Positions 63,821 through 64,000 of a DNA stretch of 64,000 nt are shown here, one piece after another (the first letter of the stretch is position 1; each line of letters starts with the position of its first letter). The stretch covers positions 38,920,001 to 38,984,000 of the forward strand of contig NC_072806.1 in NCBI RefSeq assembly GCF_028583425.1, read 5' to 3'. The position numbers and the translations under genes were made by a program. Source of the DNA: Eublepharis macularius (Eukaryota > Chordata > Lepidosauria > Squamata > Eublepharidae). The notes beneath the pieces are model-generated. The model saw nothing but the letters and a program-made list of their open reading frames with translations. It was not told the origin of the DNA and did not search any database.

Positions 63821-64000
63821 TACACCCATTCCACTAGTGGGAATGCATTCCCAAAGGAATTGCCACCTTTGATTTCCTTCAGATTGTGGCAGCAAGTGCA
63901 AGAGACAGATTTTAGTACTGGGCCCAGGGGGCTGATGATTTTTAGCTAGAAATTATAACAGCGTATAGGTGTTTTTCAGACCAACATGTTATCCACAAAA

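Noticed and set aside
1..64000. CRISPR array, operon or other prokaryote-type system
   Set aside because: Exon-intron structure and vertebrate repeats dominate. The only regular repeats are microsatellites.
1..64000. Endogenous retrovirus
   Set aside because: I saw no long terminal repeat pair, gag, protease, integrase or envelope-like frame. All reverse-transcriptase traces are LINE or Penelope-like.

Overview
The window is vertebrate nuclear DNA, most likely from a squamate reptile (lizard). It carries spliced genes with GT-AG introns and a dense, nested load of CR1 and L2 LINEs, Penelope-like elements, hAT and Tc1 DNA elements, and tRNA- and 5S-derived SINEs. The species cannot be named from the sequence alone.

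Two host genes are present and point toward each other. (1) On the + strand, the 3' half of LGALS9 (galectin-9): four coding exons (763-798, 6827-6915, 8167-8329, 11051-11197) encode the end of the linker and the whole C-terminal carbohydrate-recognition domain. A 3' UTR follows, probably ending at the AATAAA at 12898. (2) On the - strand, NOS2 (inducible nitric oxide synthase): 25 coding exons between 62225 and 16063, matching exons 3-27 of the 27-exon vertebrate gene. Splice phases agree at every junction, and the joined frame is open for 1,123 residues to a TAG stop. The start-codon exon (exon 2), exon 1 and the promoter lie beyond 64000. The convergent LGALS9-NOS2 order is the same as on human 17q11.

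Layout: 1-12.9 kb LGALS9; 12.9-15.5 kb intergenic between the two 3' ends; 15.5-62.2 kb NOS2; 62.2-64 kb NOS2 intron 2. The largest NOS2 introns are packed with mobile elements. Intron 23 (23.1-30.7 kb) holds an L2 LINE with a tetranucleotide tail and a CR1 LINE that sits inside a hAT-like element. Intron 5 (54-59.9 kb) holds a decayed hAT transposase. Intron 20 holds a Tc1-like element, and intron 19 a Penelope-like element with clear target-site duplications. Two near-identical palindromic hAT MITEs lie at opposite ends of the window, one in the probable LGALS9 3' UTR and one in NOS2 intron 2.

Functionally, NOS2 makes nitric oxide from arginine in activated immune cells, and galectin-9 is a secreted beta-galactoside-binding immune regulator. 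Their adjacency is conserved synteny and is not by itself evidence of a shared pathway. I found no new gene system. The most informative features beyond the two genes are the datable nested insertions, the large hairpin in the LGALS9 3' UTR, and the repeat tract beside a NOS2 splice site.
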